Shown in pieces: positions 1 through 10,552 of a DNA stretch of 64,000 nucleotides. Under the pieces are notes generated by a model, which worked only from the letters and a program-made list of their open reading frames with translations, was not told the DNA's origin and searched no databases. A program made the translations under genes and the position numbers. The stretch's first letter is position 1, and each line of letters begins with the position of its first letter. This DNA comes from Candidatus Alistipes intestinigallinarum (GTDB taxonomy: Bacteria; Bacteroidota; Bacteroidia; Bacteroidales; Rikenellaceae): NCBI GenBank assembly GCA_019115745.1, contig DXDA01000065.1, forward strand, positions 1 to 64,000. Reading direction: 5' to 3'.

Positions 1-135
1 TTAAATAATATTATTTCAGACATATTCCTCCACAAATATATTTTAAATATGATTTATTAATCCTATTTCACATAAAAAAGTGCATTTTTTCGCTAAAAAA
101 TCGCATTTATGTATTATTTATATCAAATTAATAGC

Positions 136-143
136 TATATTTG
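136..143 (+). promoter_or_regulatory. Bacteroidota -7 promoter element TATATTTG upstream of nan operon
   Basis: TATATTTG matches the TAnnTTTG consensus, 78 nt before the likely nanL start; no clear -33 element seen. Confidence 0.5.
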
Positions 144-220
144 TTCCGAGAGTGATTTTTCAACCTTTTTACACAAGCAGGACAGTTTATACCAAAATAT
201 ATATAAAAACAGATTCTATT

Positions 221-1135
221 ATGGAAAAAATCAAAGGTCTGATCGACGCCCCGTTCACCCCGATGCTGGCAAACGGAGACGTAAATCCCGCTCCGATTCC
301 GGCCTATGCCGCCATGCTGGCGAAAAACGGCCTGAAGGGCGTATTCATCAACGGCTCATCGGGCGAGGGATACATGCTGACACCCGAAGAGCGGATCCTG
401 CTGGCCGAGAAATGGATGGAGGCCGCCCCTGCCGGTTTCAAGGTGATCGTACACGTGGGCAGTTGCTGCCTGCGCGAAAGCGTCCGCCTGGCAAAACACG
501 CCGCACAAATCGGAGCCTGGGGCATTGGCGCCATGGCACCCCCGTTCCCGAAGATCGGACGCATCGAGGAGTTGGCAGCCTACTGCGAGACCATTGCCGC
601 CGCAGCTCCCGAACTGCCCTTCTACTACTATCACATTCCGGCTTTCAACGGGGCTTTCCTGCCGATGACCGAGCTGCTGAAGGCCGTGGATGGGCGTATT
701 CCCAACTTTGCGGGCATCAAGTACACCTTCGAGAGCCTCTATGAGTACAACCAGTGCCGCCTCTACAAGAACGGAAAGTACGACATGCTCCACGGCCAGG
801 ACGAGACGATCCTCCCGAGCCTTACGCAAGGAACCGAAGGCGGCATCGGCGGCACGACCAACTACAACGGACGCGAACTCACCGGCATCATCGAGGCCTG
901 GCAGCGCGGCGATCTGGAGACCGCCCGCGAGAAGCAGAACTTCGCACAGGCGGTCATCAACGTGATCTGCAACTATCGCGGCAACATCGTCGGCGGCAAA
1001 CGGATCATGAAACTCATCGGATTCGACCTCGGGCCGAACCGCATCCCGTTCCGAAACATGACGGACGACGAAGAGGCCGCCATGAAACGGGAGCTGGAAG
1101 CAATCGGCTTCTTCGAGCGTTGCAACAAATTCTGA
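221..1135 (+). CDS. nanL: N-acetylneuraminate lyase (DapA/NAL family)
   Basis: Protein from internal ATG: MEKIKGLIDAPFTPMLANGDVNPAPIPAYAAMLAKNGLKGVFINGSSGEGYMLT, with a NAL-type GIKYT active-site region; in a cluster with nanE, nanT and sialidases. ORF track start at 80 is an over-extension. Confidence 0.93.
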   Translation: MEKIKGLIDAPFTPMLANGDVNPAPIPAYAAMLAKNGLKGVFINGSSGEGYMLTPEERILLAEKWMEAAPAGFKVIVHVGSCCLRESVRLAKHAAQIGAWGIGAMAPPFPKIGRIEELAAYCETIAAAAPELPFYYYHIPAFNGAFLPMTELLKAVDGRIPNFAGIKYTFESLYEYNQCRLYKNGKYDMLHGQDETILPSLTQGTEGGIGGTTNYNGRELTGIIEAWQRGDLETAREKQNFAQAVINVICNYRGNIVGGKRIMKLIGFDLGPNRIPFRNMTDDEEAAMKRELEAIGFFERCNKF

Positions 1136-1163
1136 CAAACGGTAACCTCTAAAACTACGAACC

Positions 1164-3263
1164 ATGAACAAATTTTATCTCCTTGTCGCAGCATCCTGTC
1201 TGTTGGGGGCCTCTTGCAGCGAAGAGTCCTACAAGCAGGATTTTTCGACGCCCGGGACGAACCGCATTTCGTTTTCGTGCACGGCGGAGAAGAGTGACGG
1301 AAGCCTGACAATCTGGGATTCCGACAGCCAGATCGGTTTGTTCTGCGAGCAGACCGGCACGAACAATCAGAAGCTTACCATCTCCGCGGCCTCGGCCGGG
1401 AGCGAAACCGCCCTGTTCTATACCGATCTCGAATGGAGGAGCGGCGCCCACAAGTTCGCACTGTACACCCCCTACGATGAGACAAACACGTCGACAGTCA
1501 TCGGGGGAACACTCCCGACAACCTATGCGCAAACCGGCACTTCAGCCGACTACCTCGCCCGCTACAACCTGACCTACGGGCTCGTTGAGAGCGCTCCGAC
1601 GGAGAAGAACACACCGGTAGCAGTGACGATGAAGTCGATGCTCAAGCCGGTGGAGATCCACATCCAGTCCTCGAACTACACCTCCGGCTGGACCGTCGAG
1701 CAAATCACGATCGAAGCACCGGCCGATCAGGTGCTGGCCGGCGACTACACCTTCGATCTGGCAACCGGGGAGCACGAATTCACCGCCGGACAGGTCTCCA
1801 AGGTAACGATCAATCTGCCGAGCCTTCCGATGTCGGAGGAGGGCGTACGCGCCTACATGCTGGCAGCCGCCGAAGAGGCGGTAACCTCGTCCTGCTCGTT
1901 CGAAATAACCCTCGCCAGCGAAGAGGAGGGCAACCTGCTGCTGCGCGGCACGCATGCGCTGGCCGCAACAACGGAGCTCTCCGTCGATGAATTCGACGCC
2001 ACCATTGTCGACGACAATGCCATCGACCTGAGCAAACTGAACGGCCGGGACGAAACGGCCAACTGCTACATAGCATCCCAGCCGGGCGTGACCTACAAGT
2101 TCCCGGCCACGGTGATGGGCAACGGCTATACGACTCCGGCCGTTCCGGGCTACACCACCAACGACGGCATGGCTCCGGGCATTACGCCGGCACGTCTCGA
2201 CCCGAAATCGGCCCAGGTACTCTGGCAAACGGAGCCCGATCTGGTCAGCAACATCAAGCTGCGGAACGGGTACGTCTACTTCACGCTCAACGGAGAAGCC
2301 GAAGGTGGTACGTTGACCGCCGGAAATGCCGTGATCGCCGTCTACAGCGACGCCGGAGCCGCCGGAGATATCCTCTGGAGCTGGCACATCTGGGTGACGG
2401 ACGCCGACCTCGATAATCTGCTCCAGACCTGGACCGTACACGCCGATGCCGCCCAATACTCTTCCTACTGCGATCCGCAGCTCATGGACCGCAACCTCGG
2501 GGCTCTGACCTCGGCGGAGTTCAGCGAATCGGGAACCAACGAATCGCACGGCCTGCACTACCAGTGGGGCCGCAAGGATCCCTTCATCGGAGCCGATAAT
2601 TCGGGCAGCCAGAGCCGTATCGCCGCTCCGACCTACGACAGCCAGAACAAGGAGCTGGGTGCCATGACGAAAGCCTCGTCGTTCTCGTCGGCCGCCGTCT
2701 GGACCCATGTGGACCAGAAACTTTCTCGGAGCGACATTGCGAAGTATCCGATGGCCTTCGTCGCAGGAGCGGACAACCACTTCTGGATGGAGGAGACGGC
2801 CCACGACCTGTGGGGGCTTCCGATCAGCGGCATCGAGTCCAACGATCTCGGGCACAAGACCATCTACGATCCTTGTCCTCCGGGTTATCGTGTGATGAAT
2901 CCCTACGCCATGTCGGGTGTCACGTCGGCAATGGCCGGAGGTGCGCTGAAGAGTCTTACCCACCGGGTACTGAACGCCGCAACCTACCGTGACGATCAAA
3001 CCGGGCTTCAACTCTACTGCGACGAGGCCCGCACAACAATCGCAAAACTTCCGGCCGGAGGTCTCGTCTATTACGAAAAGGCGGACAACTTCTTCCCCTT
3101 CGACCGAACCGGAACCTATGGATATTACTGGACGACGACGATGATGTCCTCGGGCAACAGCTTCCAGGCCTGCCGGATGCACTTCGACTGGAACAACTTC
3201 GTCTCGATCGAGAAAGCCTACGCCTCCTACGGGCACAACGTACGGTGTGAAAAGATCAAATAA
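1164..3263 (+). CDS. Fimbrillin/Mfa-like surface lipoprotein with C-terminal FISUMP-type domain
   Basis: Lipoprotein signal (LLGASCSEE), fimbrillin-like N-terminal region, C-terminal YDPCPPGYRVMNPYAM...YYWTTTMM...GHNVRCEKIK typical of FISUMP-type domains. Confidence 0.75.
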   Translation: MNKFYLLVAASCLLGASCSEESYKQDFSTPGTNRISFSCTAEKSDGSLTIWDSDSQIGLFCEQTGTNNQKLTISAASAGSETALFYTDLEWRSGAHKFALYTPYDETNTSTVIGGTLPTTYAQTGTSADYLARYNLTYGLVESAPTEKNTPVAVTMKSMLKPVEIHIQSSNYTSGWTVEQITIEAPADQVLAGDYTFDLATGEHEFTAGQVSKVTINLPSLPMSEEGVRAYMLAAAEEAVTSSCSFEITLASEEEGNLLLRGTHALAATTELSVDEFDATIVDDNAIDLSKLNGRDETANCYIASQPGVTYKFPATVMGNGYTTPAVPGYTTNDGMAPGITPARLDPKSAQVLWQTEPDLVSNIKLRNGYVYFTLNGEAEGGTLTAGNAVIAVYSDAGAAGDILWSWHIWVTDADLDNLLQTWTVHADAAQYSSYCDPQLMDRNLGALTSAEFSESGTNESHGLHYQWGRKDPFIGADNSGSQSRIAAPTYDSQNKELGAMTKASSFSSAAVWTHVDQKLSRSDIAKYPMAFVAGADNHFWMEETAHDLWGLPISGIESNDLGHKTIYDPCPPGYRVMNPYAMSGVTSAMAGGALKSLTHRVLNAATYRDDQTGLQLYCDEARTTIAKLPAGGLVYYEKADNFFPFDRTGTYGYYWTTTMMSSGNSFQACRMHFDWNNFVSIEKAYASYGHNVRCEKIK

Positions 3264-3271
3264 TCACAACC

Positions 3272-4462
3272 ATGACCGAAGAAAATCTGAATTATCTGGA
3301 AAAGTGCCGGGAGCGCTGTGCCTCGGACCTGGTCGGCAACATCCTCCCCTTCTGGATGGAGCACGGACTCGACACCCGCAACGGCGGCATCTACACCTGC
3401 CTCGACCGCGAAGGAACACTGATGGATCCGACCAAATCGGTCTGGTTCCAGGGACGGTTCGGCTACATCGCCGCCTGCGCCAGCCTCTTCGACCGGAGCC
3501 ATCCCGAATGGCTCGCAGCCTCGAAATCCGCCATCGACTTCCTCGAAGCCCACTGTTTCGACAAGGACGGACACATGTTCTTCTCCGTCACGGCCGACGG
3601 ACAGCCGATCCAGAAGCGCCGCTACGTCTTCTCGGAGTGCTTCGCGGCCATGGCCATGGCCGAATACGCCCTGGCAGCCAATGACCGCAGCTATGCGGAG
3701 AAGGCCGCGGAGCTCTTCAAACGCATTCTCACGATGCTGGATACGCCGGGATTCCTCGAACCGAAATATCGGTTCGAGGCCCGGGGACACTCGATCACGA
3801 TGCTGCTCATCAACGTGGCGAACGTCGTCGGGCAGGTCAGCGACGACCCCGCGCTGGAGGCTCAGATCAACCGCTCGATCGACGAGCTGAAACGCTACTT
3901 CATGCACGAAGAGTACCGGACCATTCTGGAGTGCGTCGGCCCGCAGGGCGAATTCATCGACACGGGAATCGGCCGCACGATCAATCCCGGGCACTGCATG
4001 GAGACCGGGTGGTTCATCCTCGACATCGCCCGCAAACGGGGCTGGGACCCCGCGCTGGTCGAGATGGGCACGACGATCATCGACTGGGCCTGGGACTGGG
4101 GTTGGGATGAGGCCTACGGCGGAATGATCAACTTCCGCGACTGCAAGCTCTTCCCGCCGCAGGACTATTCGCAGGACATGAAGTTCTGGTGGCCGCAGTG
4201 CGAGACGATCCTTGCCTCGCTCTACGCCTGGCAGGCCACGGGCAACGAGAAGTACCTGCAGATGCACCACCGGGCCTTCGAATACGCCTTCGGGGCCTTT
4301 CCCGACCCGGTCTTCGGCGAGTGGTACGGCTACCTCCACCGCGACGGCACGGTGGCACAACCGGCCAAGGGCAACCTCTTCAAAGGTCCGTTCCACATTC
4401 CGCGGATGATGCTGATCGCCACCCGGCTCTACGACGAAATTCTTACACCAAACAAGCAATGA
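3272..4462 (+). CDS. nanE: N-acylglucosamine 2-epimerase (AGE family)
   Basis: AGE-type (alpha/alpha)6 barrel sequence: FWMEHGLDTRNGGIYTCLDREG, GHCMETGWFILD, KFWWPQCETI. Confidence 0.9.
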   Translation: MTEENLNYLEKCRERCASDLVGNILPFWMEHGLDTRNGGIYTCLDREGTLMDPTKSVWFQGRFGYIAACASLFDRSHPEWLAASKSAIDFLEAHCFDKDGHMFFSVTADGQPIQKRRYVFSECFAAMAMAEYALAANDRSYAEKAAELFKRILTMLDTPGFLEPKYRFEARGHSITMLLINVANVVGQVSDDPALEAQINRSIDELKRYFMHEEYRTILECVGPQGEFIDTGIGRTINPGHCMETGWFILDIARKRGWDPALVEMGTTIIDWAWDWGWDEAYGGMINFRDCKLFPPQDYSQDMKFWWPQCETILASLYAWQATGNEKYLQMHHRAFEYAFGAFPDPVFGEWYGYLHRDGTVAQPAKGNLFKGPFHIPRMMLIATRLYDEILTPNKQ

Positions 4463-5694
4463 CCATGAAAAACTACTTGATCGGATTGAACCTCATAATC
4501 ACCCTTTCGAGCCTCCCGCTTCTGGCGATGTCGTGCTCGGAGGAGATCACCCGCCCGGAGGTCACCACCCCGCTGATGCCCGACCTGGGACCCGAAGGGA
4601 CCGGCGGCAGCGTCGGACTGAGCAACGTGACCCGGACAACGATCTGCCAGGCCGGCACCAATGCCGACGTCTACCGCATTCCGTCGATCATAACGGCCCG
4701 GGACGGCTCGCTGCTGGTCTTCTGCGAGTGGCGCCACGAGTCGTGGCGCGACAAGAGCTACACCGACATCGTCGTACGGCGCAGCACCGACGACGGCAAG
4801 ACGTGGAGCCAGGCCCAGAACCTGACGGGCAGCATCAACAGCGGAGAATTCGCCTACATGGATCCCACGCCGGTGGTGGATGAGCAGACCGGGGAGATCT
4901 TCCTCTTCTGCACGCGCTGGAACGAACTCGATACGGACGCCACCAAAAACCGGGCTTTCCGTATCTCCTCGACGGACCACGGTGTGACGTGGAGCTCCCC
5001 GAAGGATGTCTCGGACGAGATCATCGTCCCGGGGCTTTACAGCGGCGGTTTCGGCCCGGGCCACGGCATCACGATCCGCGAAGGCCAGCACGCCGGGCGC
5101 CTGGTGGTCATCACGCGCCAGAGCAACGGCAGCCGCAATACGGGCTACGCCATCTACTCCGACGACCACGGCAAGACGTGGCACTACGGAGCCTCGACAA
5201 ACGGAGCCGAAAGTCAGATTGCCGAATCGGGTGCCAACCGGCTCTATCTGAATCTGCGCCAGGGCGAATCGCGCTATACGACCACGTCGGTCGACGGCGG
5301 TGAGAGCTGGTCTCCGGCGATGATCGACAATTCGCTGCCGGTCGTCTCGGGCGGCTGCCAGGCCAGTGTCCTCGGGACGGGCAACAACATGGTCTTCTAC
5401 TGCGGTCCGAAGGGCGGCGTACGAACCGACACCAACGACAACCGCAGCGGTCTGACGCTCTTCCGCAGCGCCGTGGGCGGCAGCGCCTGGACGCGCAAAC
5501 AGGAGCTCTACACCCTGGCGTCGGGATACTCCGACATGACGCTGCTTCAGGACGGGCGTCTGGCCATCGTCTTCGAAGCCGGACCGGAACAGGGCTTCAC
5601 GCTGAACGCCCAGCGCCCGGCGGGATGGATGCGCCTCGACCTGATCATCTGCCCGAAGGAAATCACGGATTACGACTACTGGTTCGAACAATAA
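4459..5694 (+). CDS. Exo-alpha-sialidase (GH33), lipoprotein
   Basis: YRIP motif (DVYRIPSI) and Asp boxes STDDGKTW, STDHGVTW, SDDHGKTW, SVDGGESW; lipobox LLAMSCSEE. Start ATG 4459 overlaps the nanE stop (ATGA). Confidence 0.92.
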   Translation: MTMKNYLIGLNLIITLSSLPLLAMSCSEEITRPEVTTPLMPDLGPEGTGGSVGLSNVTRTTICQAGTNADVYRIPSIITARDGSLLVFCEWRHESWRDKSYTDIVVRRSTDDGKTWSQAQNLTGSINSGEFAYMDPTPVVDEQTGEIFLFCTRWNELDTDATKNRAFRISSTDHGVTWSSPKDVSDEIIVPGLYSGGFGPGHGITIREGQHAGRLVVITRQSNGSRNTGYAIYSDDHGKTWHYGASTNGAESQIAESGANRLYLNLRQGESRYTTTSVDGGESWSPAMIDNSLPVVSGGCQASVLGTGNNMVFYCGPKGGVRTDTNDNRSGLTLFRSAVGGSAWTRKQELYTLASGYSDMTLLQDGRLAIVFEAGPEQGFTLNAQRPAGWMRLDLIICPKEITDYDYWFEQ

Positions 5695-5707
5695 AGCACT
5701 TACGATC

Positions 5708-8700
5708 ATGAAAAACATCATACGGTTGATAACCGCTGTATTGACAGCGATATGCCTGTTCGTGTCGGTCGACGTGGCGGCCAAGGGACAGGTCCGGGTT
5801 TCGGGACGGATTCTCGATTCGTCGGGGAATCCGGTGGTCGGCGTGGCCGTCATCGAGAAGGGCACGGCCAACGGCACGATCTCCGACAGCGAAGGCAATT
5901 ACACCCTGACGGTCGAAGGATCGGAGGCGGTCCTGACGTTCAGCTGCCTGGGGTACATCGGGCAGGATCAGACGACGGGCAATCGCTCGCTGATCAACGT
6001 CACAATGCAGGAGGACACGCTCAACATCAACGAGGTAATCGTCACGGGATACGGACAGACGGTGACCAAGGACAAACTGACGGCAGCCATCTCGAAGGTT
6101 TCGAGCGAGGTGCTGGAGCGCGGCGCCCACAGCAACGTCCTGCAGGCACTCTCGGGAAGCGTTACGGGTACGCGCATCTCCACAACGACCGGACAGCCCG
6201 GCTCGTCGCCCTCGATCGTCATCCGCGGCGGTGCGGCCCTCGACGGCAGCGGCACGCCGCTCTACGTGATCGACGGCATCCAGAAGCCGGACCTCTCGGA
6301 CATCAACAGCAACGACATCGAGTCTATCGAGATCCTGAAGGACGCCGCCGCCACGGCACTCTACGGTGCAAAGGCCAATGCGGGCGTGGTGCTGGTGACC
6401 ACCAAGCAGGGCAAACGCGGCATGGCCGAGATCTTCTTCAAGGCCAAAGTGGGTCTGAGCTACCTGCGCAACACCTCGGAGTTCCTCGCAGCCGACGACT
6501 ACCTCTACTACCTGCGACTGGCAGCCTATCGTTCGGGGAATACGGCCTCGCTCTCGGCCCCGGGCCCCTACGGTACGGGCAACGTCTATGAAGCGGACGG
6601 CAACGCCTCGTCCGAGGGTGTCTACAGCACGATGTTCCTCACCGACGAGAACGCCTTCCTGCTCGACCAGGGCTACAAGAGCATGGTCGACCCGATCACG
6701 GGCAAGACGATCATCTACAATGAATTCTCGTCGCGGGACGTCTCGGTGCGCGACGTGGCCATCACCCAGGACTACAACATCTCGGCATCGGGAGGCAACG
6801 ACCGCGGCAAGTATTACGCCAGCATCGGCTATTACGACGAGCAGGGTTTCCCGGTAATCTCCGGGTACAAGCGCATCTCGATGCTCGGCAACGGCTCCTA
6901 CAAGATCACGCCGTGGCTCGAATCCACCTCGTCGTTCAACTTCAGCCAGTCGGACAAGCTCGGGGTTTCGGACTACATCAGCGGCGGTGAGAAGAACTTC
7001 TTCGGCATCATGTACTCGGCACCCCCGACCATGCGCCGGTACAACCTCGACGGCGAGGAGATCATCTGCACGACGAACTGGGAAAACGGCAACTGGGCGG
7101 CAGCACAGGACTTCTTCTACCGCCGCCACACCAACTACCGCTTCACGTTCAACCAGGGTCTGAAGTTCAACCTCACGAAGCACCTCTCGCTCAAGCTCAA
7201 CGGAATGCTCTACATGAACATGACCGAGGTCGAGAAGTCGAACAAGGCCTACCTCTCCAAACCCGGCATCTGGAACGAGGACCGCGGGCGTTCGGACAGC
7301 TACGCCCGGGGCGTGACGCAGACCTACAACGCGATCCTCGGTTACGAGAACTCGTGGGGCGACCACAACCTGAACGTCATTGCGGGTTACGAATACTATG
7401 ACAAGTACAATTTCGGGTTCAACGCCTACGGCCAGGGGGCCGATTCCGACGACTTCATCAGCCTGGGCTATTTCGACAAGACCGAGGAGGCGAACATCGC
7501 CAAGATCTCAATGAACTCGACGCACGTGCGCGAACGCAGCATGTCGTTCTTCGGGAACGTCATGTACGACTATCAGGGGAAATACCTCGCCTCGTTCTCG
7601 GCGCGTTACGACGGTTACTCGAAGCTAGTGAACAACAAGTGGGGCTTCTTCCCGGGTATCAGCGCCGCGTGGAACATCCACAAAGAGGATTTCATGAGCG
7701 ACACCTACGACTGGCTGTCGAGTCTCAAGCTCCGGGCCGGTTTCGGACAAAACGGCAACGTGAACATCCTCTCGGGGGCCTACGACCTGCAGGGCAACTA
7801 CGGCAAGACGGGCAACTACAACGGTACATACGGTATCTTGATCAACAAACTCCCCTATCCGGACCTGACGTGGGAGAAGACCACCTCAGTGGACGTAGCT
7901 CTCGAAGCGGTCTTCTGGAACCGGCTCAGCGCCTCGGTCGGCGTCTACAACAAGGTAACCTCCGACCTGCTGGCGACGGTGCCCTACCCCAGTTCGAGCG
8001 GCGTAGGCTCGCAGTACACGAACAACGGCAAGGTACGCAACCGCGGTCTGGAGCTCGAACTCGACGCCACGCTCTACCAGAGCAAGGACTGGATGGTCCG
8101 CATGGGCGTGAATGCAACCTACATGCGGTCGAAGATCCTCCAACTGCCCGACAACGGCAACGAGAACAACCGCCAGGGCGGCGAGCAGGTCTATGATCCG
8201 CATACCGGCAAGCTGATCTGGGTCGGCGGCAAGCAGGAGGGACAGGAGTACGGTGCGGCCTATGCCTTCCGCATGACGGACATCATCCGCAGCAACAAGG
8301 ACCTCGAACGCTACGCCTGGTACAAGGACGTGACGCCGGCCGGCGGTACGATCTACGGCCCGGGGATCTGGGCGACGCTGACGGCCGAGGAGCAGCAGAA
8401 AGGACAGTTGCTGCAGCCGGGCGACGCAGTGTTCTACGACGTGAACGGAGACCAGGTCATCGACCAGTACGACCGGGTCTACATGGGCAATCTGATCCCG
8501 CGCTGGATCGGCGGACTCAACTTCTCGGTAGCCTGGAAGGGGCTCGAACTCTATGCGAAGTTCGACTATGCCCTGGACTACGTGGCAGTCAACTCGCGCA
8601 AGCGCTGGTACATGGGACTCTTCCAAGGGACCTTCAACACGATCAAGGAGAGCAAGGACACCTGGTCGGAGCAGCGTCCCGACGCCACGTACCCGATCCT

Positions 8701-8980
8701 GATGTATGCCGACAACAAATACCGGAACAACTACCGTGTAAGCGACATCTTCTACGATGACTGCAGCTACCTCTGCGCCCGCGACATCACGCTGAGCTAC
8801 ACGCTGCCGGACAAGATCTGCAAAGCGATCCGGATGAAGCGTCTAACACTCTCGGTGACGGGTCAGAACCTCTTCTATCTGACGAAATCGTCGCTCTACA
8901 GCCCGGAATACGGGGCCGATGACGAAAGCGGATACGGCATTCCGCGCACGGTGCTCTTCGGCATCCAGGCAACCTTCTAA
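5708..8980 (+). CDS. SusC/RagA family TonB-linked outer membrane protein (NanO-type)
   Basis: Carboxypeptidase-like N-terminal domain (VSGRILDSSGNPVVGVAV), plug PLYVIDGIQ, IESIEILKDAAATALYGAKANAGVVLVTTK, C-terminal aromatic end ATF. Confidence 0.95.
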   Translation: MKNIIRLITAVLTAICLFVSVDVAAKGQVRVSGRILDSSGNPVVGVAVIEKGTANGTISDSEGNYTLTVEGSEAVLTFSCLGYIGQDQTTGNRSLINVTMQEDTLNINEVIVTGYGQTVTKDKLTAAISKVSSEVLERGAHSNVLQALSGSVTGTRISTTTGQPGSSPSIVIRGGAALDGSGTPLYVIDGIQKPDLSDINSNDIESIEILKDAAATALYGAKANAGVVLVTTKQGKRGMAEIFFKAKVGLSYLRNTSEFLAADDYLYYLRLAAYRSGNTASLSAPGPYGTGNVYEADGNASSEGVYSTMFLTDENAFLLDQGYKSMVDPITGKTIIYNEFSSRDVSVRDVAITQDYNISASGGNDRGKYYASIGYYDEQGFPVISGYKRISMLGNGSYKITPWLESTSSFNFSQSDKLGVSDYISGGEKNFFGIMYSAPPTMRRYNLDGEEIICTTNWENGNWAAAQDFFYRRHTNYRFTFNQGLKFNLTKHLSLKLNGMLYMNMTEVEKSNKAYLSKPGIWNEDRGRSDSYARGVTQTYNAILGYENSWGDHNLNVIAGYEYYDKYNFGFNAYGQGADSDDFISLGYFDKTEEANIAKISMNSTHVRERSMSFFGNVMYDYQGKYLASFSARYDGYSKLVNNKWGFFPGISAAWNIHKEDFMSDTYDWLSSLKLRAGFGQNGNVNILSGAYDLQGNYGKTGNYNGTYGILINKLPYPDLTWEKTTSVDVALEAVFWNRLSASVGVYNKVTSDLLATVPYPSSSGVGSQYTNNGKVRNRGLELELDATLYQSKDWMVRMGVNATYMRSKILQLPDNGNENNRQGGEQVYDPHTGKLIWVGGKQEGQEYGAAYAFRMTDIIRSNKDLERYAWYKDVTPAGGTIYGPGIWATLTAEEQQKGQLLQPGDAVFYDVNGDQVIDQYDRVYMGNLIPRWIGGLNFSVAWKGLELYAKFDYALDYVAVNSRKRWYMGLFQGTFNTIKESKDTWSEQRPDATYPILMYADNKYRNNYRVSDIFYDDCSYLCARDITLSYTLPDKICKAIRMKRLTLSVTGQNLFYLTKSSLYSPEYGADDESGYGIPRTVLFGIQATF

Positions 8981-9007
8981 ATCCACGACCGTTTAGACGA
9001 ATCGACC

Positions 9008-10531
9008 ATGAAAACCATTCGAAACATCATACTGGCCCTCTCCGGCCTGCTCATGGGAGCCTGCAACGCCCTGGAGCTGGGGCCCATCGACCAATATTCG
9101 ATCAACAACTACTGGAACACCGAAGAGCAGTGCGAACGCTTCATGATCGGCCTCCACTACCGCCTGAAGGAGAAGATGGAGACCATCATGGTCATGGGCG
9201 AGCTGCGCGGCGGAACGCTCTCCACCGAGGCCGTCACCTCGACCGGCGAGGCAGCCTCGAACCTCGAAGCCGTGAGCAACAACCTCTCGGTCTCGAACCC
9301 CTGCCTGACGAACTGGGGCGACTTCTACATGGACATCTACCAGATCAACCACGCCATCGAGAAGATCTCCGGCGAGTGTGACTTTCTGCGCGACGAGACG
9401 CGGAAGACCTATCTCGGACAGTTGTACGGTCTGCGGGCGTTCTACTACTTCCACCTGTTGCGCACGTGGGGCGGGGTGCCGCTCTGCGACAAACCCGACG
9501 TGCTGCAGACGGGCGACCTGACCACGCTCAACAAGAAACGCGCAAGCGAACAGGAGACCTGGAACTTCATCCGCAAGGACATCGACACGTCGTGCGACAT
9601 GTACGCCGAACTGGCCTACGGGAACTACAACGGAGCGAACTGCTACTGGAACAAGGCGGCGTCGCAATGCCTGAAGGCCGAAGTCTACCTCTGGGGTGCA
9701 AAGGTGAAGCCCATCGGGGGCACGGGAGTTCTGTCGCCCGATCCGGCCGGAGACCTGCAGGCGGCAAAGGCGGCTCTCGAAAAGGTCGAGCCGCACTACA
9801 GCTACAATGCGAAGTTTGCCAACGCCTTCTCGCCGAAGGACAAGGACGCCAATCCGGAGACGATCTTCGCAGCCCGCTACATGCTCAACGAGAGCACGAA
9901 CTACTTCGTGAACTTCACCTACAACATCGCCATCTTCACGAAATATTTCGATGCCGAGGGGAACAAGCTCGGGAACGTGCTCAACATCGGCAGCGGCTAC
10001 ATGCGCTACGAATATTCGCAGGCCTTCTACGACTCGTTCGAGGAGGGTGACACGCGCCGCGACGCCACCTTCCTGCAATTCTACCTCAAGGATACGGACA
10101 ACGAACTCTACCCGGCGGGCCGGAGCCTGCGGAAGTTCCTCGGCGACGTGAGCAACGGAAAGGTGCAGTACACGAACGACGTGCCGGTCTACCGCTACAT
10201 GGACGTGGTGCTGATGCTGGCCGAGATCTGCAACGAGCTCGACGAACCGGGCGACACGAAGAAGTGGATTGACATCGTGCGCAAGCGCGCCTTCGGCAAG
10301 GACCAGCCCTTCATCTACACGAGCAAGGATGCTGCCGAGGAGGCGATTCTTCGGGAGCGGAACGCGGAGTTCGTCGCCGAGAGCAAACGCTGGTACGACG
10401 TACGACGGATGTGCGGCGGGAAATACGCCCTGGAGCTGGTCGGCGGCGACGAACGGCGACTGCTGTGGCCGATCGACTCGGGCGTCCTCTCGAAAGATCC
10501 GCTCGTCGAGCAGAACGAAGCCTACAAGTAA
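9008..10531 (+). CDS. SusD/RagB family lipoprotein (NanU-type)
   Basis: Lipobox GACNALELGP; LRAFYYFHLLRTWGGVPL; VPVYRYMDVVLMLAEICNE; immediately follows SusC. Confidence 0.94.
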   Translation: MKTIRNIILALSGLLMGACNALELGPIDQYSINNYWNTEEQCERFMIGLHYRLKEKMETIMVMGELRGGTLSTEAVTSTGEAASNLEAVSNNLSVSNPCLTNWGDFYMDIYQINHAIEKISGECDFLRDETRKTYLGQLYGLRAFYYFHLLRTWGGVPLCDKPDVLQTGDLTTLNKKRASEQETWNFIRKDIDTSCDMYAELAYGNYNGANCYWNKAASQCLKAEVYLWGAKVKPIGGTGVLSPDPAGDLQAAKAALEKVEPHYSYNAKFANAFSPKDKDANPETIFAARYMLNESTNYFVNFTYNIAIFTKYFDAEGNKLGNVLNIGSGYMRYEYSQAFYDSFEEGDTRRDATFLQFYLKDTDNELYPAGRSLRKFLGDVSNGKVQYTNDVPVYRYMDVVLMLAEICNELDEPGDTKKWIDIVRKRAFGKDQPFIYTSKDAAEEAILRERNAEFVAESKRWYDVRRMCGGKYALELVGGDERRLLWPIDSGVLSKDPLVEQNEAYK

Positions 10532-10552
10532 CGGTCTGAAAAACGAACGGCC

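Noticed and set aside
70-115. Near-direct repeat AAAAAGTGCATTT / AAAAATCGCATTT upstream of nanL as operator
   Set aside because: AT-rich, imperfect and only two copies; could be chance, no regulator in view to link it to.
1542-3236. 564-aa minus-strand ORF opposite the fimbrillin-like gene, and similar long ORFs (5663-7366, 11099-12403, 15464-16543)
   Set aside because: Codon-bias shadows with compositionally biased translations; the sense-strand proteins have recognisable domains.
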